Source: Pseudomonadota bacterium (lineage in GTDB: Bacteria; Desulfobacterota; Binatia; UBA9968). Taken from it: 62,455 nucleotides of DNA. The number at the start of each line of letters is the position of its first letter. The stretch's first letter is position 1. The position numbers were made by a program, and so were the translations under genes. This document shows positions 19,758 through 28,183 of the stretch, piece after piece. Location: the NCBI GenBank assembly GCA_021324155.1, contig JAJPJQ010000050.1, positions 1 to 62,455 of the forward strand, given 5' to 3'. Below the pieces are notes generated by a model that saw only the letters and a list, made by a program, of their open reading frames with translations, made no database searches and was not told the DNA's origin.

Positions 19758-19997
19758 AATGGCGGGCTGCGTGGCGCGGGTGACTTCGGATTCGATCAAA
19801 GAGCGATGTGCATCCGAAGCGTTTGACGCGGTATCGTCGTATTTCTCGGCCGTATGTGGATAAATCGTTTTCATGATCGACGTCGGTTAAATCTCGTCGA
19901 CAGGTAGCCTGCGGGAAGCGCGCTGGCGAGCCATAACATTGCCGGTTGTTCCGTGGGAGCCGTCAGCGGGACTCTTCAATGATATCGCCGGTTGGTG

Positions 19998-20942
19998 TCA
20001 AACGTTTCGCGCCTCGCTCCACAATTCTTCCATGTAGTCTCGGAGTGCCTCTTTCAATGGAAACTGGGGCGCGTAGCCCAATTCCGCTTCGGACGAGCTC
20101 AGGTCGAGCGGGTATTCCGCGTGGCTTTCCGCCGCGGTGCCGGTCACGCGGATTTCGATGTTCGGCACGAGGTCGCGTGCGGCGCGCGCCAAATCGTCGA
20201 CGCGTGTGACAACGCCGCTGCCGGCGTTGTAAATCCGCTGCTTCGGCGCTTTCGCCGAGCAGGCGAGATCGATCGCGAATGCGACATCCTTAGCATAAAC
20301 GTACTCATTCGAGAAATAAACCTTCGCGTCGAGCGCGAACGGCGCGCCTTGGATGAGCTTGAGCGCGAGGTCGCGCATGACCATGCCCACCGTCGAGCCG
20401 CCCACGTAATGGCCGCGGCCGAAGACGCCGGCCGGGCGGATGATCACCGTATCGAGATCGTACAGATGCGTATAGGAATGCACCAGATGCTCCGAGCAGA
20501 TCTTCGTTGTCGTGTAGAGATTGTGCCCGCCGATCGGCGCGTCCTCGCGGATCGGCGCCTTGATGTTCGCCCGGTCGTAGACGCCGAACGTGCTGACATA
20601 GACGACGCGGCGCAAACGGCGCAGCCGCGCAGCCTCCAGGGTATGGATCGTGGCGAGAATATTGTTCGTCGCGCCGGTGTAAGAGTTCTCGGCGACGCGC
20701 TTGCCGATGAGGCCGGCGGTCGCGACGACCGTGTCGATGTTCGAGCGCTCGAGCGCGCTCAGCAGCGCCGGCAGATCGCGCATATCCGCGGCGACGATCT
20801 CCGCGCGGTCGCGGCCGACGATCTTGTCGATATAGTCGCGGTTGGGCGACAGATCATAGATCACGACTTTATTGCCGGCGTCGGCGGCGCGTTTCGCGAC
20901 ATGGCAGCCGATCAGCCCGGCGCCGGTGATGAGGACGTTCAT
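19998..20942 (-). CDS. NAD-dependent epimerase/dehydratase (nucleotide-sugar type)
   Basis: About 314 residues, extended SDR. The NAD motif is TGAGLIGCHVAK at the N-terminus, the active site is YTTTK (YxxxK), and RPAGVFGRGHY is the substrate-side motif. The start is ATG 20942, not the frame beginning at 20960, because AGGAGGT sits six bases upstream. It probably supplies or modifies a nucleotide sugar for the neighbouring glycosyltransferases, but may equally be a UDP-glucose-4-epimerase-like enzyme with another substrate. It is divergent from the binding-protein gene at 21053. Confidence 0.88.
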   Translation of the reverse strand: MNVLITGAGLIGCHVAKRAADAGNKVVIYDLSPNRDYIDKIVGRDRAEIVAADMRDLPALLSALERSNIDTVVATAGLIGKRVAENSYTGATNNILATIHTLEAARLRRLRRVVYVSTFGVYDRANIKAPIREDAPIGGHNLYTTTKICSEHLVHSYTHLYDLDTVIIRPAGVFGRGHYVGGSTVGMVMRDLALKLIQGAPFALDAKVYFSNEYVYAKDVAFAIDLACSAKAPKQRIYNAGSGVVTRVDDLARAARDLVPNIEIRVTGTAAESHAEYPLDLSSSEAELGYAPQFPLKEALRDYMEELWSEARNV

Positions 20943-21052
20943 GGGATACCTCCTGGTCATCCAACCTTAGGCCAGCGCACGGCATGCGTCAATTGCTCTT
21001 GCCATCGACGCTGTTTTAAGGCTAGCCTCTATCCGCCGGAAAGGAGACAGCC

Positions 21053-22048
21053 ATGAGGATGAGTCCCCAAGCCCCAATCTCCGCGTTGGCATTCGTTCTA
21101 CTGGTTTTCGCCGTCTCAATCGCCGACGCGCAGTCGATCAAGATCAGGGTCGGCCGGACGACCGGCGGGAGCGGCTTTCACATACCGTCATACGTCGCGA
21201 TCGACAAGGGCTTCTTCAAGAACGAAGGGCTCGACGCCGATTTCATCGCGGCGACCGCCGGCGTGCTTGTGCGCGCGACGATCGCGCGCGAGATCGAGTT
21301 CACGCCGATCCCCGGCGGCGGCTCGGAGGCGATGCTCCAGGGCGCGCCGATTGTCTTCATCGTCGGTGAGTCGCTGATCTCGCAGTGGACGCTCACGACC
21401 ACGCCGGACATCAAGCGCGTCGAGGACCTCAAAGGCCGAACGCTGGGCCTAGGGCGGCCTGGCTCGGCGGACTATAGCGAGCTCGTGATCGTGCTCGGGA
21501 AGAATTTCAAGATGGAGCCGGGCAAGGACTACAAAGTAATCAGCTTCACGGGCGAGCCGGACCGCGTCGCGGCGCTCATTCAAGGCTCGATCCAGGGCGG
21601 CGTGCTCTCGTTCCCGCACGCCGCGCGCGCCGAGAAGGAGGGCATGAAAATTCTCGTGCGCACCGGCGACTACCTGCCGCGACTCGGCGGGACGTTCCTG
21701 ACGCACAAGGATTACATCAAGGAGAAGCGTGAGGTTGTGAAGCGCTTCATCCGCGCGATGGTCAAGGCCGAGGACTACATCAAGGCGAACAAGCAGGGGA
21801 CGGTCGACGTGATCGCGAAATATTTCGAGATCAAAGACCCGAAGGTAAACGAGAGCATCTACAAGCAGGTGTTCGACAAGTACAGCCCGGAGATGCCGGC
21901 GAACCTGATCCGCGACCTTTTCGAGTCGCGCACCACACCGGAGCTCGGCTGGCCGAAGGGCAAGCCGCTTCCCGATCCCGAGCAGTTCGTCGACCGCGGT
22001 CCTTTGAACGAAGTGCTGAAAGAGATGGGGCGGACGCCGGCGAAATAA
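21053..22048 (+). CDS. NMT1/THI5-type ABC transporter substrate-binding protein
   Basis: 331 residues with a signal peptide ending ...IADAQS (about residue 27) and no lipobox. The NMT1 fold shows as YVAIDKGFFKNEGLDADF near 48-65, EDLKGRTLGLGRPGSADY near 125 and a helical C-terminal half. A strong AAAGGAGA ribosome site precedes it. The transporter membrane and ATPase genes lie just downstream on the opposite strand (22296-24659), so this is probably their ligand receptor. The family includes pyrimidine, sulfonate and nitrile-type ligands; the ligand here is unknown. Confidence 0.9.
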   Translation: MRMSPQAPISALAFVLLVFAVSIADAQSIKIRVGRTTGGSGFHIPSYVAIDKGFFKNEGLDADFIAATAGVLVRATIAREIEFTPIPGGGSEAMLQGAPIVFIVGESLISQWTLTTTPDIKRVEDLKGRTLGLGRPGSADYSELVIVLGKNFKMEPGKDYKVISFTGEPDRVAALIQGSIQGGVLSFPHAARAEKEGMKILVRTGDYLPRLGGTFLTHKDYIKEKREVVKRFIRAMVKAEDYIKANKQGTVDVIAKYFEIKDPKVNESIYKQVFDKYSPEMPANLIRDLFESRTTPELGWPKGKPLPDPEQFVDRGPLNEVLKEMGRTPAK

Positions 22049-22053
22049 AGATT

Positions 22054-22290
22054 GTGCATCCGCTCTTTTGGTTTTGTATTTTTTTCGGCGTTCTCGGTTT
22101 GTATGTCTTCGCGAGTCGAGTCGTCGCTCAAGCTATTGCCAAACGCTCGGCTTTAAACGCCAAGGTCATCGAGTATTCAATTGCTGTAATCGTCTTTCTT
22201 GTCTGTAACTACCTCTGGGTATATACAGGCGTTTACCAAGCCATTTCGGAGTTTACAGGGATATCGCTGGAGCGTGGCGCTGGTTTCTAA
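22054..22290 (+). CDS. Small membrane protein, two predicted helices
   Basis: 78 residues from GTG 22054, only 5 bp after the binding-protein stop. Hydrophobic segments cover about 3-25 and 42-64, separated by a basic loop (AKRSALNAK). The base composition is more AT-rich than neighbouring genes. There is no recognisable family and no good ribosome site, so translation would rely on coupling to the upstream gene. Position suggests an accessory part of the ABC importer, but that is a guess. Confidence 0.5.
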   Translation: MHPLFWFCIFFGVLGLYVFASRVVAQAIAKRSALNAKVIEYSIAVIVFLVCNYLWVYTGVYQAISEFTGISLERGAGF

Positions 22291-22295
22291 TCAGA

Positions 22296-23093
22296 TCAGA
22301 ACGTCTTCGCCGTCTCAGGGCGCCAGCTCGCGAGGCGCGATTCCAATCGCTTGACCGCGAGCGTCAGGACGAGCGACAGCGCCATGAATATGGCGACGCC
22401 GACGAAGACGACGTCGACTTTATAGTTCGTCGCCGCCGACGCGATCATATAGCCGAGGCCGCGCGACGATCCGAAAAACTCACCGACCACGACGCCCAAA
22501 ATCGCGCGCCCGATCGCGAGCCTGAGTCCCGCGATGATGTACGGCAGCGAATTCGGCACTACGACGACCTTCATCAATTGCCATTCGTTCGCGCCGAACG
22601 AGCGCACGACGTTCACGAGCACGCGGTCGACGTTTTTCACGCCGGCATAGGTGTTGATCAGCAGCGGAAAAACCGCGCCGGCGAACACGACGGCGATCTT
22701 CGACCAGATGCCGATGCCGAACCAGAGGATCAGCAGCGGCAGGAAGACGATGCGCGGCGTCGCATTGAAAGCCGTGACGTAGGGATCGAGCAGCGCCTCG
22801 AGCGTCTTCGACCGCCCCATAATGATCCCCAACGGCAGGCCGACGGCGATCGAGAGGCTGAGGCCGGCGACGAAGGCGAGCGCGCTGACATAGATGTGCT
22901 TTTCCAGTTCGCCGCTCGAAACGAGATGCCAGAACGCCGCCGCAACCGCCGAAGGCGTCGTAAAAAACAGCGCCATGCCGCGCGGCAGCGTGTACCAGAG
23001 CGGAACCGATTGCCAGACGAGCAGCAGCGCCGCGATGAAGCCGATGCCGAGAATGTAGGGCTCGCGCTCGAGATAAAATCGTTTCAGCGCCAT
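22296..23093 (-). CDS. ABC transporter permease (TauC/SsuC type), second permease
   Basis: About 265 residues from ATG 23093, preceded by GAGGAGGT. An ORF to 23120 would only add residues from the upstream gene. Six hydrophobic segments. The EAA-type loop that contacts the ATPase is near 165-195 (GANEWQLMKVVVVPNSLPYI). The start overlaps the stop of the other permease by TAATG, which implies translational coupling and a heterodimeric channel or two alternative channels. Its sister permease has an equivalent loop, so neither looks like an inactive copy. Confidence 0.92.
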   Translation of the reverse strand: MALKRFYLEREPYILGIGFIAALLLVWQSVPLWYTLPRGMALFFTTPSAVAAAFWHLVSSGELEKHIYVSALAFVAGLSLSIAVGLPLGIIMGRSKTLEALLDPYVTAFNATPRIVFLPLLILWFGIGIWSKIAVVFAGAVFPLLINTYAGVKNVDRVLVNVVRSFGANEWQLMKVVVVPNSLPYIIAGLRLAIGRAILGVVVGEFFGSSRGLGYMIASAATNYKVDVVFVGVAIFMALSLVLTLAVKRLESRLASWRPETAKTF

Positions 23094-23881
23094 TATCGTA
23101 CCTCCTCGCCGGCGCGCCACGGCGCGAGCGCGGTCTCGAGCCAGCGCATGCCTTCGGTCAAGATCACCGCGATCACCGAGAGAATGAGAATGCCGACGAA
23201 CATGTCAGGCAGGCGGTAGGTGTCGCCGGCCTGCGAGATCGCGAAGCCGATGCCTTCCGAGGCGGCGTAGAACTCGCCGACGGTGATGCCGACCAGCCCG
23301 CGGCCGATCGCGATGCGCGCCGCCGCCGCGAGATACGGCAGCGTGCTCGGAAGGATGACTTTGACGTACAAATCTTTTTCACACCCTCCGAAAGCGCGCA
23401 CGACGCTGATGAGCAGCGGATCGGTTGACTTCACGCCGGCGAAGACGTTGAAGACGAACGGGAAGACGGCGAGCAGAAAGACCAGCACCGCTTTGCCGGT
23501 GAGTCCGACGCCGAAAAAGATGATCAAAAGCGGCGCGACCGCGACCAGCGGGCTCGCGTACATCGCCGTGAGAAACGGATCGAGCGCATATTCCACGCGC
23601 CGGTTCCAGCCCATGACGATGCCGAGCGGTATGCCGACGATCACTGCGGCCGAGAAGCCGAGAATGAACGCGCGGCTGCTGACGCCGAGGTCGTGCCACA
23701 GCTTGCCGGTCGCGATCTGATCGCGGAACGCGGCGGCGATGAGCGACGGCTTGGTGAAGAAGAAAGGATTCAGCGGAACGACATACGTCAGCAGCAGCTC
23801 CCACGCGGCGACCACAGCGACGAGCGACGCCACGCCCAAAATCAGCCGCCGGTGCTCGCCGTAGAATTCCCGCGCGCGCAT
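23093..23881 (-). CDS. ABC transporter permease (TauC/SsuC type), first permease
   Basis: 262 residues with six hydrophobic segments. The BPD_transp_1 domain has the EAA loop GGCEKDLYVKVILPSTLPYL near 165-185, then GRGLVGITVGEFYAASEGIG. It starts at ATG 23881, one base after the stop of the ATPase gene. It is paralogous to the permease that follows. Together with the ATPase and the binding protein at 21053 it completes an importer for a small organic anion or nitrogen compound. Confidence 0.92.
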   Translation of the reverse strand: MRAREFYGEHRRLILGVASLVAVVAAWELLLTYVVPLNPFFFTKPSLIAAAFRDQIATGKLWHDLGVSSRAFILGFSAAVIVGIPLGIVMGWNRRVEYALDPFLTAMYASPLVAVAPLLIIFFGVGLTGKAVLVFLLAVFPFVFNVFAGVKSTDPLLISVVRAFGGCEKDLYVKVILPSTLPYLAAAARIAIGRGLVGITVGEFYAASEGIGFAISQAGDTYRLPDMFVGILILSVIAVILTEGMRWLETALAPWRAGEEVR

Positions 23882-23882
23882 A

Positions 23883-24659
23883 TTATTTCTTTCCCACGAG
23901 CTCTTCTTTGAGAATGTCCCAGATGCGCGATTTCAGCACGTTGAATTCCGCCGTGAGCCGCATCTCGTAATCGCGCGGGCGTGGCAGCTCGACCTTGAGA
24001 ATATGCTTGATCCTGCCGGGCCGCGCGCTCATCACCACGACGCGGTCCGAGAGGTAAGCGGCCTCTTCGATGCTGTGTGTGACGAAGAGCACCGTCTTCC
24101 GCGTCTTCTCCCACACCTGCAAAAGCTCGCTCTGCATGAGATCGCGCGTCTGCGCGTCGAGCGCGGCGAACGGCTCGTCCATGAGAAGCACCTCGGGATC
24201 GGTCGCGAGCGCGCGCGCAAGTCCGACCCTCTGCTTCATACCGCCGGAAAGCTCGTGCGGATAGTGGCTGGCGAAGCCGGAGAGGCCGGCCATGTCGATC
24301 AGCTCCGCCGCGCGACGGCGCCGCTTCTCAGCGTCGACACCTTTCAGCTCCAAGCCGAGCTCGACGTTGCCGAGCACGGTGCGCCACGGCAGCAGTCCGA
24401 ACTCCTGAAACACCATCGCACGGTCCTGGCCCGGCCCGTCGATGCGCCGGCCGTTGAGTTCCATGACGCCCGCATCAGGTCGAATGAGCCCCAAAAGTAT
24501 ATTGAGGAAGGTGCTCTTGCCGCAGCCCGAAGGGCCGACGATGCTGACGAACTCGCCCCTAGCGACTTCGAGCGAGAGGTTTTGCAAGGCTGCGACGGGG
24601 TCGCGATTTTTCGGGCGGAAGGTGAGGCTTACGTCTCGCGCCTGGATGCATGGCTGCAT
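23883..24659 (-). CDS. ABC transporter ATP-binding protein (SsuB/TauB type)
   Basis: About 258 residues from ATG 24659; a GTG nine bases upstream is also possible. All nucleotide-binding motifs are intact: Walker A GPSGCGKST, Q-loop MVFQEFGLLPW, signature LSGGMKQR, Walker B VLLMDEPFAALD and the switch histidine in FVTHSIEEA. It is the first gene of a three-gene minus-strand operon with the two permeases. The type is that of nitrate/sulfonate/taurine importers. There is no regulatory ACT or TOBE domain. Confidence 0.93.
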   Translation of the reverse strand: MQPCIQARDVSLTFRPKNRDPVAALQNLSLEVARGEFVSIVGPSGCGKSTFLNILLGLIRPDAGVMELNGRRIDGPGQDRAMVFQEFGLLPWRTVLGNVELGLELKGVDAEKRRRRAAELIDMAGLSGFASHYPHELSGGMKQRVGLARALATDPEVLLMDEPFAALDAQTRDLMQSELLQVWEKTRKTVLFVTHSIEEAAYLSDRVVVMSARPGRIKHILKVELPRPRDYEMRLTAEFNVLKSRIWDILKEELVGKK

Positions 24660-24729
24660 GGCGTCCACGCGCGCTAATCTACACAAAAGGCTTGCCGCTC
24701 TACAAGAAGAAAGCGTCGTTTAGCCGCCC

Positions 24730-24759
24730 TTGAAAACAGCCGTCGCGGCGCGGTATAAA
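24730..24759 (+). promoter_or_regulatory. Sigma-70-like promoter of the VOC gene
   Basis: TTGAAA at 24730-24735 and TATAAA at 24754-24759, spaced 18 bp. The predicted start is near 24766 and the gene starts at 24786 behind AGGAGGAGA. It is the best consensus match that I noticed next to a start in this window. Confidence 0.5.
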
Positions 24760-24785
24760 ATCAATCAGCGTAGGAGGAGAAGTCT

Positions 24786-25205
24786 ATGAAGATTAAAAAG
24801 GTCTACCACATCGGCTTGCCGGTCAATGACCTCGACCGCGCGACGAAATTCTACAGCGAAGTTCTTGGCATGAAATGCACCAAGGTCGGCTTCGACGTCG
24901 ACAGCGGCGGCCCCTACAAGGAAGTCTACGGCATGTATCCGTCGATCTCGCGCCTGTTCTGCGAGGACGGCATGTGCCTCGTCCTCTTCCAGCGTCCCAA
25001 GCCGATCGAGCGCGGCGACTTCGACGATGGCACGGCGCACATCGCGCTCCAGACTAATAAGGAAGACTTCGATAATGCCGTCGACGAATTGAAGAAGGCC
25101 GGCGTCAAAGTGCTCATCGACAAGCCGGTCGCGCGGCCGACGGGGCGCGGCCTCTACTTCTACGATCCCGAGGGCAACTATATTCAGCTGCAGTGCCCGG
25201 AGTGA
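24786..25205 (+). CDS. VOC (glyoxalase/bleomycin resistance/dioxygenase) superfamily protein
   Basis: 139 residues with a single VOC domain of two beta-alpha-beta-beta-beta repeats. KVYHIGLPVNDLDRATKFYS opens the first repeat, with H8 as probable metal ligand, and GLYFYDPEGNYIQLQCPE closes the second, with a Glu or Gln ligand. The family includes lyases, epimerases and ring-cleaving enzymes. Sequence alone does not decide which, and the histidine near residue 80 (TAHIAL) is kept. It has its own promoter and terminator, so it is probably monocistronic. Confidence 0.88.
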   Translation: MKIKKVYHIGLPVNDLDRATKFYSEVLGMKCTKVGFDVDSGGPYKEVYGMYPSISRLFCEDGMCLVLFQRPKPIERGDFDDGTAHIALQTNKEDFDNAVDELKKAGVKVLIDKPVARPTGRGLYFYDPEGNYIQLQCPE

Positions 25206-25240
25206 TCGGCAGGTAATTTAATCACAAATACGATGTAGAG

Positions 25241-25274
25241 AGGTGAAGGCGGCGCGAGCGGCTTTCACCTTTTC
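25241..25274 (+). terminator. Rho-independent terminator after the VOC gene
   Basis: AGGTGAAGGC (25241-25250) pairs with GCTTTCACCT (25261-25270), a 10-bp stem with one G-U pair and a 10-nt loop, followed by TTTTCTGTTTG. It sits 36 bp past the VOC stop and before the convergent gene. Confidence 0.75.
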
Positions 25275-25288
25275 TGTTTGCGACAAAT

Positions 25289-26545
25289 CTATCGCGCGGC
25301 CACGCGCGAGGCGGTGTGAGGCTCGACCATCCAGTCCCAAGAACGCAGAGTACCCCCGTCTTTCAGCGTAATCCCGCGCGGGTTCGTCGGGTGGATGCCG
25401 TCGTATTCACTGAGGGTCACCGCGATGGATACGATTCCTATGCGGTGTGCGGGCATTACCTCGTCCGGCTGCGAGACGCCGTCGCCGTTGCGGTCGAACC
25501 ACACGCTGATACCTTCCATTTCCGAGCTGGAAAGAACGCCGTCATCGTTATCGTCCAGCGCGCGCAGCGCGTCGTAGCCCGTGCGCCAGAAAATCTGAAA
25601 CGTATAGCCGCCGAACATCTGCCGCGCGGATTCGATTCGGCCGCTCTCGTTTGGGTCCCAAACGAGAAACCCGAGCTCGGGCTTGACCCACGGCCAAGTC
25701 TCGCACGGCCCATAGCCGCGAAGATCGAAGTCGACAGATTTGTCGGGCACGAGAAGATCGGCGAGGTGCGCTTCCTGAAACGAAAACGCCATGGGCGTAA
25801 ATAAGCCGTGCTCCATCGCCCGCTTCTCAAACCGTGCCATCGCCACCTTCGCTTGCACTAATTCTGTTTTATCGGCGGCCGTCAAACTTCCGTCTTGCGC
25901 AAGTCGGACCAGGCCCGCCGCGGCCTCGTGACCCGTAAGGCTTTTGCTTACGCCGGCCACCGGTACTTCCTGTGGCTTAGGATCTTTAGCTGTAGCGAGG
26001 GCGAAAGCTTTGGAATAAGCATTGCGGACGGAGCGGACGGTTATCCCGCGCAACTCCTGCGGCAGCGCTCCAGGTTTCTTCCTTTCGCTCCAACGCCAGA
26101 ACTCTTCGAGGAGCGAAGCAAGGCCGAGCTGATATAGAGAGTTTTTCGGGTCGAGCTGTACAGCTTCCTTGAAGCTGCGAGCGCCGCGCGCGGCGTGATC
26201 GATCAATTCTGCATCGCTCAGCTTTGCGCCGGGATTGGTTTTCGGCTCGTAGTGGCCGTCTTCCACCATCCACTGCGACGCGGGGAAGAAACGGCCTTTA
26301 TCATCACCATAACCCTCGTGCGCAGGCACTTGGTTGCGTTTAGAGGAAAATGCCAAGTAGTGAATGCGCGCGAGCGTATAATGGGCGTTGGCTTCGTTTC
26401 GATGCTTTAGTAGATAGGCCTCGGCATTCTTCACTAGTCGATCGACAGGCGTCATTTGCGGCATCACGAATTTAGCTTCAACGACTGCTGCGAAGGCCAA
26501 AAAGAAAAATATTCCGCAGAGTACATTTTGAAAAATTTTCGACAT
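25289..26545 (-). CDS. Secreted protein with TPR-like helices and two EF-hand loops
   Basis: About 418 residues from ATG 26545, which has GGGGAGGT in front; the open frame continues upstream only through the trmI gene. A signal peptide spans 1-26 (MSKIFQNVLCGIFFFLAFAA, then VVEA). A helical TPR-like region (about 30-180) contains AHYTLARIHYLAFS. Two calcium-binding EF-hand loops lie at about 331-342 (DDNDDGVLSSSE) and 351-362 (DRNGDGVSQPDE). No enzyme motif was recognised. It starts 3 bp after trmI, in the same direction. Periplasmic or outer-surface calcium-dependent binding is inferred. Confidence 0.8.
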   Translation of the reverse strand: MSKIFQNVLCGIFFFLAFAAVVEAKFVMPQMTPVDRLVKNAEAYLLKHRNEANAHYTLARIHYLAFSSKRNQVPAHEGYGDDKGRFFPASQWMVEDGHYEPKTNPGAKLSDAELIDHAARGARSFKEAVQLDPKNSLYQLGLASLLEEFWRWSERKKPGALPQELRGITVRSVRNAYSKAFALATAKDPKPQEVPVAGVSKSLTGHEAAAGLVRLAQDGSLTAADKTELVQAKVAMARFEKRAMEHGLFTPMAFSFQEAHLADLLVPDKSVDFDLRGYGPCETWPWVKPELGFLVWDPNESGRIESARQMFGGYTFQIFWRTGYDALRALDDNDDGVLSSSEMEGISVWFDRNGDGVSQPDEVMPAHRIGIVSIAVTLSEYDGIHPTNPRGITLKDGGTLRSWDWMVEPHTASRVAAR

Positions 26546-26547
26546 TT

Positions 26548-27336
26548 CTACCTCCCCGCCAATCTCCGCGCCACAGTAATGAATCCCGTGTGCGCCACCA
26601 TGCGGTGCTGCGGGCGCATGCTCATCTCTTTGATGTGCCAGTAGCGGAAGAGTGTCTCGAAGGTTTCGACCGCGGCAAACCCGCCGTGTGCGCGGATGGA
26701 ATCCACGAGCGTCTTCACTTGAATGACCGTCGGCAGATAGCTGAGCAGAATTCCTCCGGGGCGGAGCGCCGCCCAGGATTTTTCCGTTACCTGCCACGGC
26801 TCGGGCAGGTCGAGGATGATGCGGTCGACCTCACTTTCGGCGAGCGCCTCGGCAACGTTGCCGAGATTGAGCGTCCAGTTCTCCGCCGCGCCGTAGTAGC
26901 GCGCGACGTTTTCCTTCGCCATGCGCGCGAAGTCCTCGCGCAGTTCGTACGAAACGAGACGTCCTGAAGGCCCGAGCGCGCGCAGCAGCGCGACCGTGAG
27001 CGCGCCGGCGCCGACCCCGGACTCGACGACGGCAAGCCCCGGCTGGATATCGGCCCAGACGGGGATCGAGCCGATGTCCTTGGGATAGATCACCTGCGCC
27101 TGCCGCGGAAGATTGGGAATCAGCTGCGCGAGCGTCGGGCGGAAGACGAGGAACGTATCGCTCAGCGACGAGCGCACGAGCGTGCCTTCGTCGCGGCCGA
27201 TCACTTCGTCGGCGGCGAGCTTGCCGTCGCGGATTTTTATTTCTTTGCCGCCGGCGAGCCGCCGCAGATATTCGCGCTCTTTGCGGTCGATGAAAATAAC
27301 CGTCTCGCCGTCGCGCAGCGGACCGCTCGGATTCAT
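26548..27336 (-). CDS. trmI: tRNA (adenine-58-N1)-methyltransferase
   Basis: About 262 residues from ATG 27336 (MNPSGPLRDGE, GGAGAG ribosome site); an in-frame upstream start at 27390 is less likely. The N-terminal beta-barrel is followed by a class I SAM-binding domain with VVESGVGAGALTVALLRALG, YELREDFARMAKEN, and DRIILDLPEPW at the catalytic Asp. It makes m1A58 in the T-loop of tRNA as a homotetramer. The length is normal. Confidence 0.92.
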   Translation of the reverse strand: MNPSGPLRDGETVIFIDRKEREYLRRLAGGKEIKIRDGKLAADEVIGRDEGTLVRSSLSDTFLVFRPTLAQLIPNLPRQAQVIYPKDIGSIPVWADIQPGLAVVESGVGAGALTVALLRALGPSGRLVSYELREDFARMAKENVARYYGAAENWTLNLGNVAEALAESEVDRIILDLPEPWQVTEKSWAALRPGGILLSYLPTVIQVKTLVDSIRAHGGFAAVETFETLFRYWHIKEMSMRPQHRMVAHTGFITVARRLAGR

Positions 27337-27460
27337 ACGCTCTCCATGAGAGGGATGAGCAAAAGTAAAGCAGCGGTGCGATGAAGTCAATGTAACAGAG
27401 GTAGCGCGGCGCCGGCGATTTTCTGTTGGCTTTTAAAATCTCGGGTGGTAGCTTCCACGC

Positions 27461-28183
27461 ATGGCGGAACCCGCGCTCATCCAGCACCACCACGTTGAAG
27501 ATTGGCACACGCCGAAGGGGCGCGCGATCCGCGAGGTCGTTTTCGGGATGAACGATGGGCTCGTGACGACGATCGGCTTTTTGGCCGGCGTCACCGGCTC
27601 GATCGCGCAGAGCCGCTACATTCTTCTCGCCGGCATGGCGGAAATCGTCGCCGGCGCGGTCTCGATGGCGCTCGGCGCCTATCTCGCCACCAAGTCGCAG
27701 CGCGAGTTCTTCCACTCCGAGATCGAGCGCGAGAAGTGGGAGATCGAAAAGATGCCGGAAAAGGAAGCGCAGGAGATCCGCGAGATCTACGGCGAGATGG
27801 GCTTCACGCGGCCGGAGCAGGAGATGATCGTCAACCGCGTCATGTCGAATAAGGATCTGCTCCTGCGCTTCATGACGCGCGAGGAGCTCGGTCTTTTCGA
27901 GGAGCATCTGGATGAGCCGGTGCAGGTCGCCGGCACGATGGGGGTTTCCTTCGTGGCCGGCGCGCTGCCGCCGATTATCCCGTATTTTTTCATGAGCAAT
28001 GCCCGGACGGCGATCTGGGCCGCGGTTCTCGTCTCGGTCGCGTTTCTATTCGCCGTCGGTGCGGTTAAGACGCGCCTTACGAAGACGAACGCGTTGCGCT
28101 CCGGCCTCGAGACGACATCCTTGGGCATCGCCGCGTGCGCGATCGGCTACATTCTCGGCTGGGTCGCGGAAAAATTCATCTAG
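27461..28183 (+). CDS. VIT1/CCC1 family iron/manganese transporter
   Basis: 240 residues. A first pair of membrane segments carries the family motif VVFGMNDGLVTTIGFLAGV (about 26-44) and AEIVAGAVSMALGAYLATKSQ. A cytoplasmic Glu-rich metal-binding loop follows (about 83-150, with EKWEIEKMPEKEAQEI), then three C-terminal membrane segments. It probably exports Fe2+ or Mn2+ from the cytoplasm in exchange for protons. It ends 8 bp inside the manC gene on the other strand. Confidence 0.92.
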   Translation: MAEPALIQHHHVEDWHTPKGRAIREVVFGMNDGLVTTIGFLAGVTGSIAQSRYILLAGMAEIVAGAVSMALGAYLATKSQREFFHSEIEREKWEIEKMPEKEAQEIREIYGEMGFTRPEQEMIVNRVMSNKDLLLRFMTREELGLFEEHLDEPVQVAGTMGVSFVAGALPPIIPYFFMSNARTAIWAAVLVSVAFLFAVGAVKTRLTKTNALRSGLETTSLGIAACAIGYILGWVAEKFI

